Below are positions 29,780-38,810 of a stretch of DNA of 64,000 nt, in pieces. The notes beneath the pieces are model-generated. The model had not been told where the DNA came from. It saw nothing but the letters and a program-made list of their open reading frames with translations, and did not search any database. Made by a program: the position numbers and the translations under genes. This stretch comes from Kocuria rosea (GTDB lineage: Bacteria > Actinomycetota > Actinomycetes > Actinomycetales > Micrococcaceae). Position 1 is the stretch's first letter. Each line of letters opens with the position of its first letter. The stretch is taken from assembly GCF_006094695.1 (NCBI RefSeq), contig NZ_CP035103.1:1240001-1304000 (forward strand), given 5' to 3'.

Positions 29780-30145
29780 ATGGAAGCCAAGGCATCTGCG
29801 CGCTACATCCGCGTGACGCCTATGAAGGCCCGGCGCGTCGTCAACCTGATTCGTGGCCAACAGGCGAATGAGGCTCTGGCGATTCTGAAGTTCGCCCCCC
29901 AGGGTGCTTCGGAACCGGTGTTCAAGGTCCTCCAGTCGGCGGTCGCCAACGCGCGCCAGCTGGCGGACCGCGACGGCCTGCCGTTCAAGGAGGAGGAGCT
30001 CGTCGTGAGCGAGGCCTTCGTCGACGAGGGTCCGACCATGAAGCGGTTCCAGCCGCGGGCCCAGGGCCGCGCCTACCGCATCAACAAGCGCACGAGCCAC
30101 ATCACCGTGATCGTGGCGAGCCCTGACAGCGAGGAGGTCCGCTAA
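29780..30145 (+). CDS. rplV: 50S ribosomal protein L22
   Basis: 121 residues with the long beta-hairpin of the exit tunnel ([23 protein letters not shown]). GAGAAGGAAAG precedes the ATG. Its stop directly abuts the rpsC start. The first third uses more A/T-ending codons than its neighbours. Confidence 0.96.
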   Translation: MEAKASARYIRVTPMKARRVVNLIRGQQANEALAILKFAPQGASEPVFKVLQSAVANARQLADRDGLPFKEEELVVSEAFVDEGPTMKRFQPRAQGRAYRINKRTSHITVIVASPDSEEVR

Positions 30146-30997
30146 GTGGGACAGAAGATCAACCCGCACGGGTTCCGGCTGGGCATCACCACCGACCACG
30201 TGTCGCACTGGTACGCGGACTCCACCAAGGAGGGCCAGCGCTACAAGGACTACGTCCGCGAGGACATCAAGATCCGCAAGCTCATGTCCACGGGCATGGA
30301 GCGGGCCGGCATCTCCAAGGTCGAGATCGAGCGGACCCGGGACCGCGTGCGCGTGGACATCCACACCGCCCGCCCCGGCATCGTCATCGGCCGCCGCGGC
30401 GCCGAGGCCGACCGCATCCGCGGCGAGCTCGAGAAGCTCACCGGCAAGCAGATCCAGCTGAACATCCTCGAGGTCAAGAACCCCGAGGTGGACGCCCAGC
30501 TGGTCGCCCAGGGTGTCGCCGAGCAGCTCGCCTCCCGCGTGGCCTTCCGCCGCGCCATGAAGAAGGCCATCCAGTCGGCGCAGCGCGCCGGCGCGAAGGG
30601 CATCCGCATCCAGTGCGCCGGCCGCCTCGGCGGCGCCGAGATGAGCCGCTCGGAGTTCTACCGCGAAGGCCGTGTGCCCCTGCACACCCTGCGCGCGAAC
30701 ATCGACTACGGCTTCTTCGAGGCCAAGACCACCTTCGGCCGCATCGGCGTGAAGGTCTGGATCTACAAGGGCGACCTCACCGCCAAGGAACTGGCGGCCC
30801 AGCAGGCCGCCGCTCCCTCGCGCGGCCGCGGCGGCGACCGTGACCGTCGCGGCGGTCCGGGCGAGCGTCGCGGAGGCGGCGGCGGCGACCGTCGTCGTCC
30901 CGACCGTAACGACCGTGGCGGACGCCGTGAGCGCAACGACTCCGCCGCCTCCCCGGCTCCGGCCGCGGGAGCGACCAACGCAGAGGGTGGTAAGTAA
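30146..30997 (+). CDS. rpsC: 30S ribosomal protein S3 with RGG-rich C-terminal tail
   Basis: 283 residues, GTG start. The N-terminal KH domain ([14 protein letters not shown], about 79-93) and the S3 C-domain end near residue 218. After that comes a tail (about 220-283) rich in Arg, Gly and Asp ([20 protein letters not shown]), then an Ala/Pro stretch. Typical bacterial S3 ends at about 210-240 residues. The tail is probably disordered and faces mRNA entry. It abuts rplV and rplP without spacer. Confidence 0.96.
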   Translation: MGQKINPHGFRLGITTDHVSHWYADSTKEGQRYKDYVREDIKIRKLMSTGMERAGISKVEIERTRDRVRVDIHTARPGIVIGRRGAEADRIRGELEKLTGKQIQLNILEVKNPEVDAQLVAQGVAEQLASRVAFRRAMKKAIQSAQRAGAKGIRIQCAGRLGGAEMSRSEFYREGRVPLHTLRANIDYGFFEAKTTFGRIGVKVWIYKGDLTAKELAAQQAAAPSRGRGGDRDRRGGPGERRGGGGGDRRRPDRNDRGGRRERNDSAASPAPAAGATNAEGGK

Positions 30998-31414
30998 ATG
31001 CTCATCCCACGTCGTGTGAAGTTCCGCAAGCAGCACCACCCGAAGCGGTCGGGCGCTGCCAAGGGCGGCACCACTGTCGCCTTCGGCGAGTGGGGCATCC
31101 AGGCGCTGACGCCGGCCTACGTGACGAACCGTCAGATCGAGGCCGCCCGTATCGCCATGACCCGCCACATCAAGCGTGGCGGCAAGGTCTGGATCAACAT
31201 CTACCCGGACCGCCCCCTGACCAAGAAGCCCGCCGAGACCCGCATGGGCTCCGGCAAGGGCTCCCCCGAATGGTGGGTCGCCAACGTCAAGCCCGGGCGC
31301 GTGATGTTCGAGCTCTCCGGTGTCTCCGAAGAGGTCGCCCGCGAGGCCCTGCGCCTGGCGATCCACAAGCTCCCGATGAAGGCACGCATCGTGCGTCGCG
31401 AAGGTGGTGAATGA
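30998..31414 (+). CDS. rplP: 50S ribosomal protein L16
   Basis: 138 residues. The segment [24 protein letters not shown] is diagnostic. L16 helps form the A-site tRNA pocket. ATG follows the rpsC stop directly. Confidence 0.97.
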   Translation: MLIPRRVKFRKQHHPKRSGAAKGGTTVAFGEWGIQALTPAYVTNRQIEAARIAMTRHIKRGGKVWINIYPDRPLTKKPAETRMGSGKGSPEWWVANVKPGRVMFELSGVSEEVAREALRLAIHKLPMKARIVRREGGE

Positions 31415-31416
31415 GA

Positions 31417-31692
31417 ATGGCTGTTGGATCCAAGGATCTGAGCATCGAGAACCTCGCGGCCCTCGACAAGGACTCTCTGGGTGAGGCGCTGCGCAAGGCC
31501 AAGGAGGAGCTGTTCAACCTCCGCTTCCAGTCCGCAACCGGTCAGCTCGAGAACAACGGCCGCCTCAAGGCCGTCAAGCGCGACATCGCGCGCATCTACA
31601 CGGTGCTGCGCGAGCGCGAGCTCGGCATCCGGCCCCAGGCGGGCTCCGCCGAGACCACCGCCGAGACCACCTCCGAGGAGGACGCCAAGTGA
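31417..31692 (+). CDS. rpmC: 50S ribosomal protein L29 with acidic C-terminal tail
   Basis: 91 residues from the second in-frame ATG at 31417 ([17 protein letters not shown]). GGTGGTGA lies 6 nt upstream of it but abuts the earlier ATG at 31411. The core ([21 protein letters not shown]...ELGIRP) is followed by an acidic Thr/Glu tail. It overlaps rpsQ by 4 bp. Confidence 0.93.
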   Translation: MAVGSKDLSIENLAALDKDSLGEALRKAKEELFNLRFQSATGQLENNGRLKAVKRDIARIYTVLRERELGIRPQAGSAETTAETTSEEDAK

Positions 31693-31979
31693 CCGAGCAG
31701 ATCAACAACGAGGCCGAGCAGGCCGACGAGCGCGGTGACCGCAAGAGCCGTCGTGGCTACGTGGTCTCCGACAAGATGGACAAGACCGTCGTGGTGCAGC
31801 TGCAGGACAACGTCAAGCACTCGCTGTACGGCAAGGTCATGCGCCGCTCCTCGAAGGTCAAGGCCCACGACGAGCAGAACGCCGCCGGCGTCGGCGACCT
31901 CGTCCTGATCTCCGAGACCCGCCCGCTGTCCGCGACCAAGCGGTGGCGGATCGTGGAGATCCTCGAGAAGGCCAAGTGA
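31689..31979 (+). CDS. rpsQ: 30S ribosomal protein S17
   Basis: 96 residues, GTG start. An acidic N-terminal extension of about 18 residues precedes the OB-fold core [36 protein letters not shown]. Last gene of the S10 operon, followed 30 nt later by a terminator. Confidence 0.96.
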   Translation: MTEQINNEAEQADERGDRKSRRGYVVSDKMDKTVVVQLQDNVKHSLYGKVMRRSSKVKAHDEQNAAGVGDLVLISETRPLSATKRWRIVEILEKAK

Positions 31980-32009
31980 CCCGAGCTCGCTAGAGCCGGC
32001 CACGGCCCC

Positions 32010-32044
32010 GACGGCCCGTCCCCTCCTGGAGGGGGCGGGCCGTC
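32010..32044 (+). terminator. S10 operon terminator
   Basis: 15-bp stem (32010-32024 with 32030-32044, one G-U pair) and a 5-nt loop. Confidence 0.8.
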
Positions 32045-32080
32045 GCCCGTTCACCGCCCGCACGGACGGCGCCCCGCCTG

Positions 32081-32089
32081 TGCTAGGCT
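32081..32089 (+). promoter_or_regulatory. spc operon promoter (extended -10)
   Basis: TGC followed by TAGGCT (32084-32089) forms an extended -10. No convincing -35 is visible. Confidence 0.5.
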
Positions 32090-32334
32090 GGTGAGCTTGT
32101 ATGGGCGGAAATCTCTGTCCGTGCAATCCACAGCTCTTCGTGCCAGCGCATAATGACCGCGTGCAGGGCGCCCCCGTGCCACCTGGTGGCGGGTTCAGAT
32201 GCTCCTGGCATGGAGGGCTGGGCCCGGTCCGGCGTGCGCGCCGGGGGAGGGCACATCATCCGACAAGCTGTTCCGCAAGGCCCGCACCGTGCTCTCGATC
32301 GGTGTTGGAACCGGCGTGACGACAGGAGTAATCA

Positions 32335-32703
32335 GTGATTCAGCAGGAGTCGCGACTGAAGGTCGCCGACAACACGGGTGCGAAGGAAATCCTCACCATC
32401 CGTGTTCTCGGTGGATCCGGACGTCGCTACGCAGGCATCGGCGACATCATCGTCGCCACCGTCAAGGACGCGATCCCCGGCGGGAACGTGAAGAAGGGCG
32501 ACGTGGTCAAGGCCGTGATCGTCCGTACCAAGAAGGAGCGCCGTCGTCCGGACGGCTCCTACATCAAGTTCGACGAGAACGCCGCAGTGATCCTGAAGAA
32601 CGACGGTGACCCCCGTGGTACCCGCATCTTCGGCCCCGTGGGCCGTGAGCTGCGCGACAAGAAGTTCATGAAGATCATCTCGCTGGCCCCGGAGGTGCTC
32701 TGA
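32335..32703 (+). CDS. rplN: 50S ribosomal protein L14
   Basis: 122 residues, GTG start ([27 protein letters not shown]) after ACAGGAG. The signature DNTGAKEI is intact. L14 forms inter-subunit bridge B8. First gene of the spc operon. Confidence 0.97.
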   Translation: MIQQESRLKVADNTGAKEILTIRVLGGSGRRYAGIGDIIVATVKDAIPGGNVKKGDVVKAVIVRTKKERRRPDGSYIKFDENAAVILKNDGDPRGTRIFGPVGRELRDKKFMKIISLAPEVL

Positions 32704-32705
32704 CC

Positions 32706-33050
32706 ATGGCGAAGTTCAAGATCAAGACCGGCGACCTGGTGCAGGTCATCTCCGGCAGCAAGGACAACAAGGGCAAGCAGGGCAAGGTCCTGCGCGTGAT
32801 CCCCGAGACCTCCCGCGTGGTCGTGGAGGGCATCAACGTGATCACCCGCCACCGCAAGGCCTCCATGCAGGGCGAAGCCGGCGGCATCGACAAGGTCGAG
32901 GCCCCGATCCACGTGTCCAACGTGGCGCTCGTGGACCCGGAGACCAACAAGCCGACCCGCGTCGGCCACCGCACCGAGACCGTGGAGCGCGACGGACGCC
33001 AGAAGACCGTCCGCGTCCGCGTCTCCAAGAGCACCGGCAAGGACCTGTGA
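32706..33050 (+). CDS. rplX: 50S ribosomal protein L24
   Basis: 114 residues with the KOW motif [23 protein letters not shown] near the N-terminus. It initiates 50S assembly. It is 2 bp after rplN, and its TGA overlaps the rplE start. Confidence 0.96.
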   Translation: MAKFKIKTGDLVQVISGSKDNKGKQGKVLRVIPETSRVVVEGINVITRHRKASMQGEAGGIDKVEAPIHVSNVALVDPETNKPTRVGHRTETVERDGRQKTVRVRVSKSTGKDL

Positions 33051-33619
33051 TGACCGAAACCACCGAGATCAGCGTGTCCCCGCGCTTCAAGGACAAGTAC
33101 CAGGAGACCGTCGTGCCCGCGCTGCAGGAGCAGTTCGGCTACGGCAACGTCATGGAGATCCCGCGCGTCGTCAAGGTCGTCGTGAACATGGGTGTCGGTG
33201 ACGCCGCGAAGGACTCGAAGCTCATCGACGGCGCCGTCCGCGACCTCACCGCCATCACGGGCCAGAAGCCGCTCGTGACCCGGGCGAAGAAGTCCATCGC
33301 GCAGTTCAAGCTCCGCGAGGGCATGCCGATCGGCGCGCACACCACGCTGCGCGGCGACCGCATGTGGGAGTTCCTCGACCGCCTGGTGACCCTGGCCCTG
33401 CCGCGCATCCGCGACTTCCGCGGTCTGTCCGACCGCCAGTTCGACGGCAACGGCAACTACACCTTCGGCCTCACCGAGCAGTCCATGTTCCACGAGATCG
33501 ACCAGGACCGCATCGACCGGGTCCGCGGCATGGACATCACGGTGGTCACCACCGCGAAGACCGACGACGAGGGCCGCGCGCTGCTGAAGGCGCTCGGCTT
33601 CCCCTTCAAGACCAACTAA
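33050..33619 (+). CDS. rplE: 50S ribosomal protein L5
   Basis: 189 residues. ATG 33050 shares one base with the rplX stop; a GTG at 33047 is the alternative. The diagnostic segments are [20 protein letters not shown] and [16 protein letters not shown]. It binds 5S rRNA. The following gene is rpsH; the rpsN that often intervenes in actinobacteria is missing. Confidence 0.95.
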   Translation: MTETTEISVSPRFKDKYQETVVPALQEQFGYGNVMEIPRVVKVVVNMGVGDAAKDSKLIDGAVRDLTAITGQKPLVTRAKKSIAQFKLREGMPIGAHTTLRGDRMWEFLDRLVTLALPRIRDFRGLSDRQFDGNGNYTFGLTEQSMFHEIDQDRIDRVRGMDITVVTTAKTDDEGRALLKALGFPFKTN

Positions 33620-33704
33620 TCTCGCTACGTTCCAGGTCCGGCCGGGCGCCCACGGGCGCCGCCAGGTGCGGAAACCGGGACGAGGAAGGGCACGTGCCCC
33701 CAAA

Positions 33705-34103
33705 ATGACAATGACAGATCCTGTCGCGGACATGCTGACGCGTCTGCGCAACGCCAACTCCGCCTACCACGACTCCGTGAGCATGCCGTACTCGAAGCTC
33801 AAGGCTCGCGTGGCGGACATCCTCAAGGCCGAGGGCTACATCGCGGACTACAAGGAGGAGGCGGCGGAGGTCGGCAAGACCCTCACGCTCTCCCTGAAGT
33901 TCGGCCCCAACCGGGAGCGCTCCATCGCGGGCGTCCGGCGCATCTCCAAGCCGGGCCTGCGCGTCTACGCCAAGTCCACCAACCTCCCCAAGGTCCTGGG
34001 CGGCCTGGGCATCGCCATCCTGTCCACGTCTTCCGGGCTGCTGACCGACAAGCAGGCCTCGAAGAAGGGCGTGGGCGGCGAAGTCCTCGCGTACGTCTGG
34101 TAA
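33705..34103 (+). CDS. rpsH: 30S ribosomal protein S8
   Basis: 132 residues beginning [24 protein letters not shown], which fixes the start at 33705; GAGGAAGGG lies upstream. A second ATG at 33711 is possible. In E. coli S8 represses the spc operon. The 85-bp gap after rplE contains small GC hairpins but no coding sequence. Confidence 0.95.
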   Translation: MTMTDPVADMLTRLRNANSAYHDSVSMPYSKLKARVADILKAEGYIADYKEEAAEVGKTLTLSLKFGPNRERSIAGVRRISKPGLRVYAKSTNLPKVLGGLGIAILSTSSGLLTDKQASKKGVGGEVLAYVW

Positions 34104-34126
34104 CCCGGAACAGAAAGGAAGAGAAC

Positions 34127-34663
34127 ATGTCACGTATCGGACGTCTCCCCATCTCTGTGCCGGCCGGTGTGGAGATCAAGATCGACGGCAACGTCGTCTC
34201 CGTCAAGGGCGCCAAGGGCGAGCTGCAGCACACCGTTGCCAGCCCGATCACCGTCGCGCTCGACGACAGCACCCTCACCGTCACCCGACCCGACGACGAG
34301 CGCGAGTCCCGCTCGCTGCACGGTCTCACCCGCACCCTGATCGCCAACATGATCCAGGGCGTCACCCAGGGCTACACCAAGGGCATCGAGATCGTCGGCA
34401 CCGGTTACCGCGTGCAGGCCAAGGGGCAGGACCTCGAGTTCGCCCTCGGCTACAGCCACCCGATCACCTTCAAGGCGCCGGAGGGCATCTCGTTCGCCGT
34501 CGAGGGCGTCAACAAGCTCTCGGTCAACGGCATCGACAAGCAGCAGGTCGGCGAGGTCGCCGCCAAGATCCGCAAGCTCCGCGCCCCCGAGCCCTACAAG
34601 GGCAAGGGCGTGCGGTACGCCGGCGAGCAGATCCGCCGCAAGGCCGGAAAGGCTGGTAAGTAA
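34127..34663 (+). CDS. rplF: 50S ribosomal protein L6
   Basis: 178 residues, [21 protein letters not shown], ending with the family signature [21 protein letters not shown]. It lies near the sarcin-ricin loop. AGAAAGGAAGAG precedes the ATG. Confidence 0.97.
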   Translation: MSRIGRLPISVPAGVEIKIDGNVVSVKGAKGELQHTVASPITVALDDSTLTVTRPDDERESRSLHGLTRTLIANMIQGVTQGYTKGIEIVGTGYRVQAKGQDLEFALGYSHPITFKAPEGISFAVEGVNKLSVNGIDKQQVGEVAAKIRKLRAPEPYKGKGVRYAGEQIRRKAGKAGK

Positions 34664-34665
34664 CC

Positions 34666-35037
34666 ATGGCTCTGAAGATCAAGGGCAAGTCCAAGGCCGC
34701 CGCCCGCAGCCGCCGCCACGTCCGGGTGCGCAAGCACCTGGCCGGCACGGCCGCGCGCCCGCGCCTGGTCGTCAACCGCTCCGCCCGCCACGTGTTCGTC
34801 CAGGTCGTCGACGACACCAAGGGTGTCACCGTGGCCTCGGCCTCCACCATGGAGGCCGACCTGCGCGGCGCCGACGCGGACAAGACCGCCAAGGCCAAGC
34901 GCGTGGGTGAGCTCGTGGCCGAGCGCGCCAAGGCCGCCGGTGTCGAATCCGTCGTGTTCGACCGCGGCGGCAACAAGTACCACGGTCGCGTGGCGGCTGT
35001 CGCCGACGGCGCCCGCGAAGGAGGTCTGGCACTGTGA
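34666..35037 (+). CDS. rplR: 50S ribosomal protein L18
   Basis: 123-residue 5S rRNA-binding protein with [13 protein letters not shown] and the C-terminal [26 protein letters not shown]. 2 bp after rplF; its stop overlaps the rpsE GTG by 4 bp. Confidence 0.97.
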   Translation: MALKIKGKSKAAARSRRHVRVRKHLAGTAARPRLVVNRSARHVFVQVVDDTKGVTVASASTMEADLRGADADKTAKAKRVGELVAERAKAAGVESVVFDRGGNKYHGRVAAVADGAREGGLAL

Positions 35038-35765
35038 GCGAGCAGAACAACGAGAAGGAAACCCAGGTGACCGAAGCCAGCACTGCCTCCACGGAGGCGA
35101 CCGGGGCCCAGCAGACCACCGAGGCCAACCGCTCCCAGGACTCCCGCGGTGACCGCGGGGGCCGTGGCGAGCGCGGCGGCCGCGGTGAGCGCGGGGGCCG
35201 TGGCGAGCGCGGCGGCCGCGGTGGCCGCGGCGGCCGCGACGAGGAGAAGGACAAGTTCCTCGAGCGCGTCGTGACCATCAACCGTGTCTCCAAGGTCGTC
35301 AAGGGTGGTCGTCGCTTCAGCTTCACCGCCCTCGTCGTCGTCGGCGACGGCAACGGCATGGTCGGCGTCGGCTACGGCAAGGCCAAGGAGGTGCCGGCGG
35401 CGATCTCGAAGGGCGTCGAGGAGGCGAAGAAGAACTTCTTCCGCGTCCCGCGCATCGAGGACCGCACGATCCCGCACCGTGTGCAGGGCGAGGCCGCCGC
35501 AGGCGTCGTCATGCTGCGCCCGGCGACCCCGGGTACCGGTGTGATCGCCGGTGGTCCGGTCCGTGCCGTGCTCGAGTGCGCCGGCATCCACGACGTGCTG
35601 TCGAAGTCCCTCGGCTCGTCGAACCAGATCAACATCGTGCACGCAACCATCGAGGCGCTCCGCCAGCTCGAGGAGCCGGCGGCCGTCGCGGCCCGTCGTG
35701 GGCTCCCGATGGACGAGGTCGTCCCCGGTCCGTTGCTGCGCTCGATCCAGAAGGCAGGTGCCTGA
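35034..35765 (+). CDS. rpsE: 30S ribosomal protein S5 with RGG-repeat N-terminal extension
   Basis: 243 residues, GTG start in GTGA with rplR. The S5 core begins near residue 71 ([26 protein letters not shown]). Ahead of it is a Thr/Ala/Gln-rich segment and an Arg-Gly-Gly-Glu repeat tract (residues about 38-68, repeats of GERGGR). E. coli S5 has 167 residues, so about 70 are extra. The repeat is encoded by a tandem DNA repeat. S3, the neighbour of S5 at the mRNA entry channel, carries a similar tail. Confidence 0.96.
   Translation: MSEQNNEKETQVTEASTASTEATGAQQTTEANRSQDSRGDRGGRGERGGRGERGGRGERGGRGGRGGRDEEKDKFLERVVTINRVSKVVKGGRRFSFTALVVVGDGNGMVGVGYGKAKEVPAAISKGVEEAKKNFFRVPRIEDRTIPHRVQGEAAAGVVMLRPATPGTGVIAGGPVRAVLECAGIHDVLSKSLGSSNQINIVHATIEALRQLEEPAAVAARRGLPMDEVVPGPLLRSIQKAGA
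35160..35223 (+). repeat. 36-bp tandem repeat inside rpsE
   Basis: A 36-bp unit starting GGCCGTGGCGAG occurs about 1.8 times (35160-35195 and 35196-35223). It encodes alternating GRG/ERG residues. Such a repeat could vary in copy number between strains. Confidence 0.8.
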
Positions 35766-35974
35766 TGTCCGGCAAGCGTATCCAGCCCGACGGCACGGAG
35801 CTGCGCATCACGCAGGTCCGGTCGGTGGTCGGCCAGAAGCAGAACATGCGCAACACCCTGCGGTCCCTCGGCCTCAAGCGGCCGGGCAACGTCGTGGTCC
35901 GCAAGGCCGACGGCGTGACCGCGGGCATGGTCAACACCGTCGCCCACCTGGTCAAGGTCGAGGAGGCCAAGTAA
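35765..35974 (+). CDS. rpmD: 50S ribosomal protein L30
   Basis: 69 residues, starting [20 protein letters not shown] and containing the family core [20 protein letters not shown]. Its ATG shares one base with the rpsE stop. Confidence 0.95.
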   Translation: MSGKRIQPDGTELRITQVRSVVGQKQNMRNTLRSLGLKRPGNVVVRKADGVTAGMVNTVAHLVKVEEAK

Positions 35975-35976
35975 CC

Positions 35977-36465
35977 ATGGCAGAGAACACTGCTGAGAAC
36001 ACCGCTCAGAGCAACGAGAAGGTGCACGCGCTCAAGGTGCACCACCTGCGTCCGGCCCCGGGCGCGAAGACCGCCAAGACCCGCGTGGGTCGCGGTGAGG
36101 GCTCCAAGGGCAAGACCGCCGGCCGCGGCACCAAGGGCACCAGTGCCCGGTACCAGGTCAAGGCGGGCTTCGCGGGCGGGCAGCTTCCGCTGCACATGCG
36201 CCTGCCCAAGCTGCGCGGGTTCAAGAACCCGTTCCGCGTGGAGTACCAGGTCGTCAACCTGGACAAGCTCACCGAGCTCTTCCCGGAGGGCGGCGAGGTG
36301 ACCGTGGAGTCGCTCGTGGCCCGCGGCGCCGTGCGCAAGAACCAGCCCGTCAAGGTCCTGGGCTCCGGCGACATCGCGGTCGCGGTCGACGTGAAGGCGC
36401 ACGCCTTCTCGGGCTCCGCCGCGGAGAAGATCGCCGCCGCCGGCGGCAGCACCACCGCGCTGTGA
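35977..36465 (+). CDS. rplO: 50S ribosomal protein L15
   Basis: 162 residues. After an N-terminal extension of about 15 residues ([15 protein letters not shown]) the core [38 protein letters not shown] is clear. Last r-protein gene of spc, followed by two strong hairpins that separate it from secY. Confidence 0.96.
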   Translation: MAENTAENTAQSNEKVHALKVHHLRPAPGAKTAKTRVGRGEGSKGKTAGRGTKGTSARYQVKAGFAGGQLPLHMRLPKLRGFKNPFRVEYQVVNLDKLTELFPEGGEVTVESLVARGAVRKNQPVKVLGSGDIAVAVDVKAHAFSGSAAEKIAAAGGSTTAL

Positions 36466-36471
36466 GCGCGG

Positions 36472-36555
36472 GCCGCGGGGCCGGGCGCACGCCCGGCCCC
36501 GCGGCACCCACGGATCAGGCCCCGTCCACGCCAGCGTGGGCGGGGCCTGATCCGT
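36472..36555 (+). terminator. Tandem spc operon terminators
   Basis: Hairpin 1 is a perfect 15-bp stem (36472-36486 with 36491-36505). Hairpin 2 is a 21-bp stem with one G-U pair (36510-36530 with 36535-36555). The gap to secY is 268 nt. In many bacteria secY is cotranscribed with rplO; here it seems to be a separate unit. Confidence 0.85.
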
Positions 36556-36619
36556 CGGCGGGCACGAGCCCGCCCCGTCGGCGCGCGCCCCCGGTGAGTC
36601 CCGGGCGGGCCGCGTTCGC

Positions 36620-36625
36620 TAGACT
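36620..36625 (+). promoter_or_regulatory. secY promoter -10 candidate
   Basis: TAGACT, the same hexamer as ahead of tuf, adk and coaA, lies about 109 bp before secY. No clear -35 is visible. Confidence 0.4.
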
Positions 36626-36733
36626 TGCCGGAGTCGCCCGCGCCCACCGGGCGCGGGGACCCCGGACCGAGCTCCCGCACCACCACACCCCCCGCCACCG
36701 GATGCCGGTCGGACCCAGTCTCTAGGAGGACAT

Positions 36734-38044
36734 GTGCTCAGCGCTTTCGGACGGGCGTTGCGAACCCCCGACCTGCGACGCAAGCTGGGGTTCACCCTCG
36801 CCCTCATCGTGCTCTACCGCCTGGGCACGTTCATCCCGGCGCCGGGCGTCGACTACGGCAACGTGCAGCAGTGCCTGGCCCTCGGGACCACCACGGGCGG
36901 CGTGTACGACATGGTGAACCTCTTCAGCGGCGGCGCTCTGCTGCAGCTGTCGGTCTTCGCCCTGGGCGTCATGCCCTACATCACCGCGAGCATCATCGTG
37001 CAGCTGCTGCGCGTGGTCATCCCGCGCTTCCAGGAGCTGCACGAGGAGGGGGCGCAGGGGCAGACGCAGCTGACCCAGTACACCCGCTACCTCACCATCG
37101 GCCTCGCGCTGCTCAACGCCACCACGGTGGTCTCGCTCGCCCGGTCCGGCGCCCTGCTGGGGGACTGCCCCCTGCCGATCATCCCGAACGACACCTGGCT
37201 GACCGTGCTGATCATCATCATCACGATGACCGCCGGCACAGCGATCATCATGTGGCTGGGGGAGCGGATCACGGAGAAGGGCGTGGGCAACGGCATGTCG
37301 CTGCTCATCTTCACGTCCATCGCCGCGACCTTCCCCTCCGCGCTGGGCGAGATCCTCCGCACCCGGGGCTGGGGCGTGTTCCTCTCCGTGCTGGCCGTGG
37401 GGCTCGTGGTGATCACCTGCGTGGTGTTCGTGGAGCAGTCCCAGCGCCGCGTGCCCGTGCAGTACGCCAAGCGGATGGTGGGCCGGCGCACGATCGGCGG
37501 GACCACCACCTACATCCCGCTCAAGGTCAACATGGCCGGTGTCATCCCCATCATCTTCGCGTCCTCGATGCTGATGCTCCCCGGCATGCTCGCCCAGTTC
37601 GGCATGCCGGACGACGGCACGGACATCCCCGGCTGGGTCAACTGGATCAACACCTACCTCGTCACCGGCGACCACCCCGTGTACATGGCGATGTACTTCC
37701 TGATGATCGTGTTCTTCACGTACTTCTACGTGTCGATCACGTTCAACCCCGAGGAGGTCTCCAACAACATGAAGCGCTACGGCGGCTTCATCCCGGGGAT
37801 CCGCGCGGGACGGCCCACCGAGAAGTACCTCGCCTACGTGCTCAGCCGGATCACGTTCCCGGGCGCCCTCTACCTGGGCATCGTGTCGATGATCCCCCTC
37901 GTGGCGCTCGTGCTGATCGACGCGAACCAGAACTTCCCCTTCGGCGGTCCGTCGCTGCTGATCATGGTGGGCGTCGGCCTGGACACGGTGAAGCAGATCG
38001 AGGCCCAGCTGCAGCAGCGCAACTACGAGGGCCTGCTGCGCTGA
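36734..38044 (+). CDS. secY: Protein translocase subunit SecY
   Basis: Channel subunit of the Sec translocon, 436 residues, with ten predicted membrane segments. It begins VLSAFGRALRTPDLRRKLGFTLALIVLYRLGTFIPAPGV and contains NLFSGGALLQLSVFALGVMPYITASIIVQLL. The start is GTG at 36734 after AGGAGGA. An out-of-frame ATG at 36732 overlaps it (ATGTG). The C-terminus is the usual VGLDTVKQIEAQLQQRNYEG. Confidence 0.96.
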   Translation: MLSAFGRALRTPDLRRKLGFTLALIVLYRLGTFIPAPGVDYGNVQQCLALGTTTGGVYDMVNLFSGGALLQLSVFALGVMPYITASIIVQLLRVVIPRFQELHEEGAQGQTQLTQYTRYLTIGLALLNATTVVSLARSGALLGDCPLPIIPNDTWLTVLIIIITMTAGTAIIMWLGERITEKGVGNGMSLLIFTSIAATFPSALGEILRTRGWGVFLSVLAVGLVVITCVVFVEQSQRRVPVQYAKRMVGRRTIGGTTTYIPLKVNMAGVIPIIFASSMLMLPGMLAQFGMPDDGTDIPGWVNWINTYLVTGDHPVYMAMYFLMIVFFTYFYVSITFNPEEVSNNMKRYGGFIPGIRAGRPTEKYLAYVLSRITFPGALYLGIVSMIPLVALVLIDANQNFPFGGPSLLIMVGVGLDTVKQIEAQLQQRNYEGLLR

Positions 38045-38050
38045 CCCCTC

Positions 38051-38078
38051 CCCGCCGTCCCCCGCCGGGGACGGCGGG
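38051..38078 (+). terminator. secY-adk hairpin terminator
   Basis: Perfect 12-bp stem (38051-38062 with 38067-38078), 4-nt loop, 6 nt after the secY stop and just ahead of the adk -10 box. Confidence 0.7.
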
Positions 38079-38088
38079 CACGCCCCGG

Positions 38089-38094
38089 TAGACT
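38089..38094 (+). promoter_or_regulatory. adk promoter -10 candidate
   Basis: TAGACT lies 35 bp before the adk ATG; a -35 would fall inside the preceding terminator arm. Confidence 0.45.
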
Positions 38095-38129
38095 GGGAGC
38101 GCAGCCACCACCGACCGCAAGGAGACTTC

Positions 38130-38693
38130 ATGACCCGCATGCTCATCATCGGACCCCCCGGCGCAGGCAAGGGCACGCAGGCCGTGCGCATCTCGGAGCG
38201 GCTCGGCATCCCGGCGATCTCCACCGGCGACATCTTCCGGGCCAACATCAAGGGCCGGACCCCCCTGGGGCAGGAGGCCAAGAGCTACATCGACGCCGGC
38301 GACCTCGTCCCGGACTCCGTGACCAACCGGATGGTCCGCGACCGCCTCGCCGAGACGGACACCGCCGACGGCTTCCTGCTCGACGGCTACCCGCGCAACG
38401 CCGCGCAGGTGGACGAGCTCGATGCCATCCTCGCCGAGCTGGGGCAGGAGCTCGACGTGGTGCTGAAGCTGACCGCCGACCGCGACGAGCTCGTCCAGCG
38501 GCTCCTCGGGCGGGCCCAGAAGGAGGGGCGCACCGACGACACGGAGGCGGTCATCCGGCACCGCCTGGACGTGTACGACGCCGAGACCGCCGTGGTCGTC
38601 GACGTCTACGACCGGCGCGGCATCGTCCGCGAGGTCGACGGGCTCGGGACCGTCGACGCGGTCTCCCAGCGGATCATGACAGCGCTGTCCTGA
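38130..38693 (+). CDS. adk: Adenylate kinase
   Basis: 187-residue short-LID form that interconverts ATP + AMP and 2 ADP. The P-loop GPPGAGKGT is at residues 8-16 and the AMP-binding DGYPRNAAQ follows. The LID is short (GRAQKEGRTDDTEAV) with no zinc cysteines. GCAAGGAGAC precedes the ATG. It sits between secY and map, a classical arrangement. Confidence 0.96.
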   Translation: MTRMLIIGPPGAGKGTQAVRISERLGIPAISTGDIFRANIKGRTPLGQEAKSYIDAGDLVPDSVTNRMVRDRLAETDTADGFLLDGYPRNAAQVDELDAILAELGQELDVVLKLTADRDELVQRLLGRAQKEGRTDDTEAVIRHRLDVYDAETAVVVDVYDRRGIVREVDGLGTVDAVSQRIMTALS

Positions 38694-38718
38694 CGCACCG
38701 TCCCGCACCGCGCACGCC

Positions 38719-38750
38719 GTGACACCCCCGGACACCCCCGGGGGTCTCAC
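38719..38750 (+). terminator. adk terminator candidate
   Basis: 13-bp stem with one mismatch (38719-38731 with 38738-38750), followed by GTTTAA. Confidence 0.65.
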
Positions 38751-38810
38751 GTTTAACCCACGACAGCCGCGAGCTCCCCGACCGGGGGAGCGGCTCGGAA
38801 GGAAGACCGC

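Larger units (their letters stand above)
31980..32334 (+). promoter_or_regulatory. S10-spc boundary: terminator, promoter and rplN leader
   Basis: This 355-nt gap contains the S10 terminator, the rplN promoter and a leader of about 240 nt. Within the leader TGCCAG and GCAT (32141-32151) can pair with ATGC and CTGGCA (32199-32210), enclosing a local hairpin GCCACC/GGTGGC (32178-32190). This is a candidate regulatory fold for the spc operon. Confidence 0.45.
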
